Positions 60,641 through 64,000 of a DNA stretch of 64,000 bases are shown piece after piece (positions within the stretch are counted from its first letter, which is position 1; every line of letters starts with the position of its first letter). The notes beneath the pieces were generated by a model. That model did not search any database. It was not told where the DNA came from and saw only the letters and a program-made list of their open reading frames with translations. A program made the position numbers and the translations under genes. Source of the stretch: Utricularia gibba (lineage: Eukaryota > Streptophyta > Magnoliopsida > Lamiales > Lentibulariaceae); contig CM007989.1 in NCBI GenBank assembly GCA_002189035.1, positions 2,542,001 through 2,606,000 on the forward strand, written 5' to 3'.

Positions 60641-62217
60641 ATTCCAAACCCGAAAAAAGCAACAGCTACCAAAATACAGGGCCGAAGCTAAATCGAATCA
60701 AGTGGGCAAAACGAACAGGTGCAACGATAACCCTGGAAACCTAGTTGGGGTGAAGCGAAATCCAATCAAGAGTCGGGAACTGAAATTTATGGAAGGTGGA
60801 GAAGTAGTACCTTGGGAGATTCAGTAGGGACGGGGACCAGCTTCAAGTCCTTTCATTTCCTCTTTTTGCCCTACCCCTTTGTGCTTCTTTGCTCTCTTTC
60901 GCTTCTGCGGCGTACACCTCTTCAGGAAAGGGAAAAAAAAAACTACAAGGAAAACGCGTGGGGGCTGTTCATTAAATAGTTGCCTTTATTTATCCCCTAT
61001 AAAGTCAATGACATCGCCATGAGGTTCCTGCTGTAGGTTGAAATGTTTTCCCACGTGGGCGTAAAAACCCAATTCCCAACCTTTAATCCAATTTTAGGGT
61101 TCCCTTTTTACAGATGATAATTGCATTTGGTGAATTGGTTAAGCTGATTATTTATTTAATAAATCATCTTAAGATTTAAGTGATTTTGATTTTTTTTCCA
61201 CAAATTTTTATAGTATATTTTAAGTAATTTTAGTAATTTTTTTTATTTAATAACTAATTTTCTACAAAGCACCAATACTTGTGTTTCATGATTTCACAGA
61301 TGTTTGATAATTTTAGAATTACCTTTTAATTAAGTATATTTTATCTAATTTATTAATTTTTAATAAAATTTTAGTTTCTATACTAATAAAATAATAAAAA
61401 TAACAAATTTTAGATAAACTAGATTACTTTTAAAATATATTTTGGTCTTTCATTTTCATGCTTATGAGTATTAGTGGATGAGTAACTATGTCAAAGCATG
61501 TTTTTTTATGTACTTTTTTTATTGTTAGAGCATATTTAGTGATTTTCGAAAATGTTGATATGGCTTTTAGAAAATTACTTTTATTTTTACAAAAATAATT
61601 TATTTGATTAAATTTTATGTTGTGGAAATCAATTTTAATAAAATCTATTTTCTCGTGGAAACTTAATAAAAAACACAACGTCATCATTTTCAGAAATCAG
61701 TAAAGATACTCTTAGTACGATACCAATGAGGTGCGATCTAACATATTTCTTTAATGAACAATATTTTGATAAACACCATAATGTTTTTCATAATAACCAA
61801 GTTTTGATACAATATAGCATTGAATTTGGAAAATATTTAAAATGCTAAAGAAAATTTATTCTATAGATTCAGAAATCTCTATTTTGATTGGTAAAATTCT
61901 CGCATTATTGATATTTAAAATATAATTATTATTAAAATAAATATCGTGGATGAATATATTTTTACATATGAAAGATCGATTCGAGAGCACGTGGTATAAA
62001 TCTATGTCCTAAACGGTATTTATTTTAATGCGCAAATTATGTCAAATATGCGAAATCGGTAGGATGGGAACTAATAAAACCTTCAGCCCTCCGCCCTTCT
62101 CTGGCCGGTGAGTGAACCACGGCGCCGCCGAATTTCACATCAGTCCGCCGTTGTCTTCTATTACGTTCCGACGGCCGGATTTGGGGATTGAATTTATCTC
62201 ATCGCGGTTGACGGAGG
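60641..62217. other. Long AT-rich divergent spacer, AHL / FGAM synthase
   Basis: AHL and FGAM synthase start outward from this 1.6 kb. 60641-61100 is GC-balanced and pyrimidine-rich (AHL leader and promoter; CCCTATAAAG near 60996). 61130-62030 is extremely AT-rich with no gene. A pyrimidine-rich leader for FGAM synthase starts at about 62085. Confidence 0.5.
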
Positions 62218-64000
62218 ATGGCTGCCACTTCTGAACTCCTAGCGGCTCAGTTGTTGAATGTATGTCGGGTTCATTTTTTGGATACAGCACCATCCATGAA
62301 GTGGATCCCTATAGAATTTTGTGTGTTTTCGTGCAGGGTTCTTGCAGGCGGAAGCTGGTTTTGCCGAGGTATTCGTTGAAGCAGAACTGCAGTCCCGTAC
62401 TGTATCGAAAATCTTCTTCATCATTCGTTTTTCGCGGGAATGTGAAGATTAAAGCAACTGTCTACAAGGATGAGAGCAGAGTCGTCAGCGTTGTGCCAGA
62501 ATTGGAGGGGAGAGAATTAGAAAAAGTTCTACATTTATATCGTATTCCATTTTTACAGAAGAGTGCCGAGGAAGAGCTTCTTAAGCTTATTCAGACAAAG
62601 GTATCAAATCAAATTACGGGTTTGCAAACCGAGCAGTGTTTCAACGTTGGGTTGTTTGGAGACATCTCGGCCGAGAAGTTTTCAGTACTGAAGTGGCTTC
62701 TGGGGGAAACTTATGAGCCTGATAATCTTAGTTCTGGAAGCTTTTTTGATGAAGAGATGAAAAGGAGGGAAAATTCTGTTGTTGTAGAAGTTGGGCCTCG
62801 ACTGTCTTTTACAACGGCATGGTCTTCCAATGCCGTATCAGTATGCCGAGCATGTGGCCTGACTGAAATAAGCAGGCTTGAGCGATCACGAAGGTACTTG
62901 CTGTCCTTAGCACCTGGAAGTGCACCGCTGAGTGGCTCTCAGATTAGGGAGTTTGAGGCTTTAGTACATGACAGGATGACAGAGTGCATTTATCATGAAA
63001 AGCTCTCATCTTTTCAGACGGATGTGATCCCTGAGGAAATTATTTACATACCAGTCATGGAGAAGGGCCGAAAAGCACTGGAGGAAATAAATGAAAAAAT
63101 GGGATTAGCTTTTGATGAGCAAGATTTAGACTATTACACCAAACTGTTCATGGAGGATATCCAGCGTGATCCTACAAATGTTGAGTTATTCGACATTGCA
63201 CAGTCCAACAGTGAACACAGCAGGCATTGGTTTTTTACCGGGAAGATTATTATAGATGGCCAGCCAGTGGATACGACCCTCATGCAAATCGTCAAGAGCA
63301 CCTTGATGGCGAATCCGAACAATTCAGTTATAGGATTCAAGGATAATTCCAGTGCCATTAAGGGATTTCCTGTTAATCAGTTGCGGCCGATCCACCCTGG
63401 TTCCACCTCTCGTTTGGATATGATTGCTCGTGATCTTGATATCCTTTTTACTGCTGAGACTCATAACTTTCCTTGTGCAGTGGCACCGTACCCTGGTGCT
63501 GAGACAGGGGCAGGAGGTAGAATCCGAGACACACATGCAACTGGTAGAGGCTCATATGTTGTAGCATCTACTGCTGGATACTGTGTAGGGAATCTTAACA
63601 TTGATGGTTCATATGCTCCATGGGAGGATCCAACTTTCACATATCCTGTAAACTTGGCTTCTCCGCTTCAAATTCTTATTGATGCTAGCAATGGTGCATC
63701 AGACTACGGCAACAAATTTGGGGAGCCACTAATTCAGGGATATACAAGAACATTTGGGATGAGGCTCCCAAGTGGGGAGAGGCGGGAGTGGTTGAAACCA
63801 ATCATGTTCAGTGGAGGTATTGGCCAGATCGATCACAACCATATAGTGAAGGGAGAGCCTGAAATTGGGATGTTTGTTGTGAAGATTGGAGGGCCAGCTT
63901 ACCGTATCGGAATGGGAGGTGGTGCTGCATCCAGCATGGTAAGTGGTCAAAATGATGCAGACCTGGATTTCAATGCTGTGCAGCGTGGAGATGCAGAGAT
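62218..64000 (+). CDS. PURL: Phosphoribosylformylglycinamidine synthase (FGAM synthase, PurL), 5' part
   Basis: Fourth step of purine synthesis: converts FGAR to FGAM with glutamine and ATP; plastid and mitochondrial in plants. A tiny first exon 62218-62259 (MAATSELLAAQLLN) joins an exon open from 62337 to the window end, 568 codons so far. The first 60 residues are Ser/Arg/Lys-rich, a transit peptide. Visible blocks: the PurS-like start (SVVPELEGRELEKVLHLYRI), the linker FDIAQSNSEHSRHWFFTGK with the catalytic His, and the first ATP-binding domain AETHNFPCAVAPYPGAETGA followed by GRIRDTHATGRGS. The synthetase C-terminal half and glutaminase domain lie beyond the edge. The full plant protein is about 1400 aa, so roughly 40 percent is seen. 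Confidence 0.95.

Overview
The window is nuclear DNA from a flowering plant. Nearly every gene is a plant family with GT-AG introns, and several are plant-only: a cellulose synthase-like E protein, type I pectate lyase, WNK11-type kinase, AHL protein, PLS-class PPR protein, BPM adaptor, fibrillin/PAP, OEP7 and PYRR. About 24 genes in 64 kb, introns often only 60-200 bp, short 3' spacers and no recognisable transposon indicate a very compact genome. Lentibulariaceae-type miniature genomes would fit, but that is inference; the sequence does not name the species.

Layout. 1-6.9 kb is cell-wall rich: CslE (-), pectate lyase (-), an unrecognised 143-aa protein (+) and pectin methylesterase (-). 7.4-12.2 kb holds fumarylacetoacetase and WNK kinase (both -). 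12.2-14.2 kb carries a decayed protein phosphatase 4 gene (+) with exon-sized remnants. 15.4-16.6 kb is a response regulator with a pseudo-receiver and GARP domain (+). 16.6-18.4 kb has promoter and splice signals but no recognisable protein, plus a long purine/pyrimidine repeat. 18.9-27.2 kb: GeBP/STKL factor, UBP24-type ubiquitin hydrolase and BRUNO-like RNA-binding protein (all -). 28.1-39.9 kb is a + strand run: FolD, plastid fibrillin, mitochondrial EF-Tu, BPM and glutathione peroxidase. 40.2-43.0 kb: CUE/coiled-coil protein (-). 43.2-47.8 kb (+): an OEP7-like fragment, a PPR gene, an intact OEP7 gene and an unrecognised coiled-coil gene. 48.1-54.8 kb: P5A ATPase (-). 55.7-58.6 kb: PYRR of riboflavin synthesis (-). 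59.9-60.6 kb: AHL DNA-binding protein (-). From 62.2 kb: FGAM synthase of purine synthesis (+), cut by the window edge.

The genes form no operon-like pathway. They are mostly housekeeping: organelle translation and envelope, one-carbon, riboflavin and purine metabolism, tyrosine breakdown, ubiquitin turnover and wall remodelling. Several share short divergent spacers with GGCCCA/TGGGCC (site II) and AAACCCTA (telo-box) elements.

The main technical feature is a set of about ten single-base length changes, nearly all one-base losses in G/C runs, that break otherwise well-conserved frames (pectate lyase, PME, FAH, WNK, response regulator, BRN1, PPR). Spread over unrelated conserved genes, this looks like consensus error rather than gene death. 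The PP4 copy is different: it has stops and missing exons and is a true pseudogene.

I found no clearly new biological system. The best leads are the pseudo-receiver GARP protein, the OEP7 fragment/PPR/OEP7 arrangement, the orphan transcription unit at 16.6-18.4 kb and two GC-AG introns.
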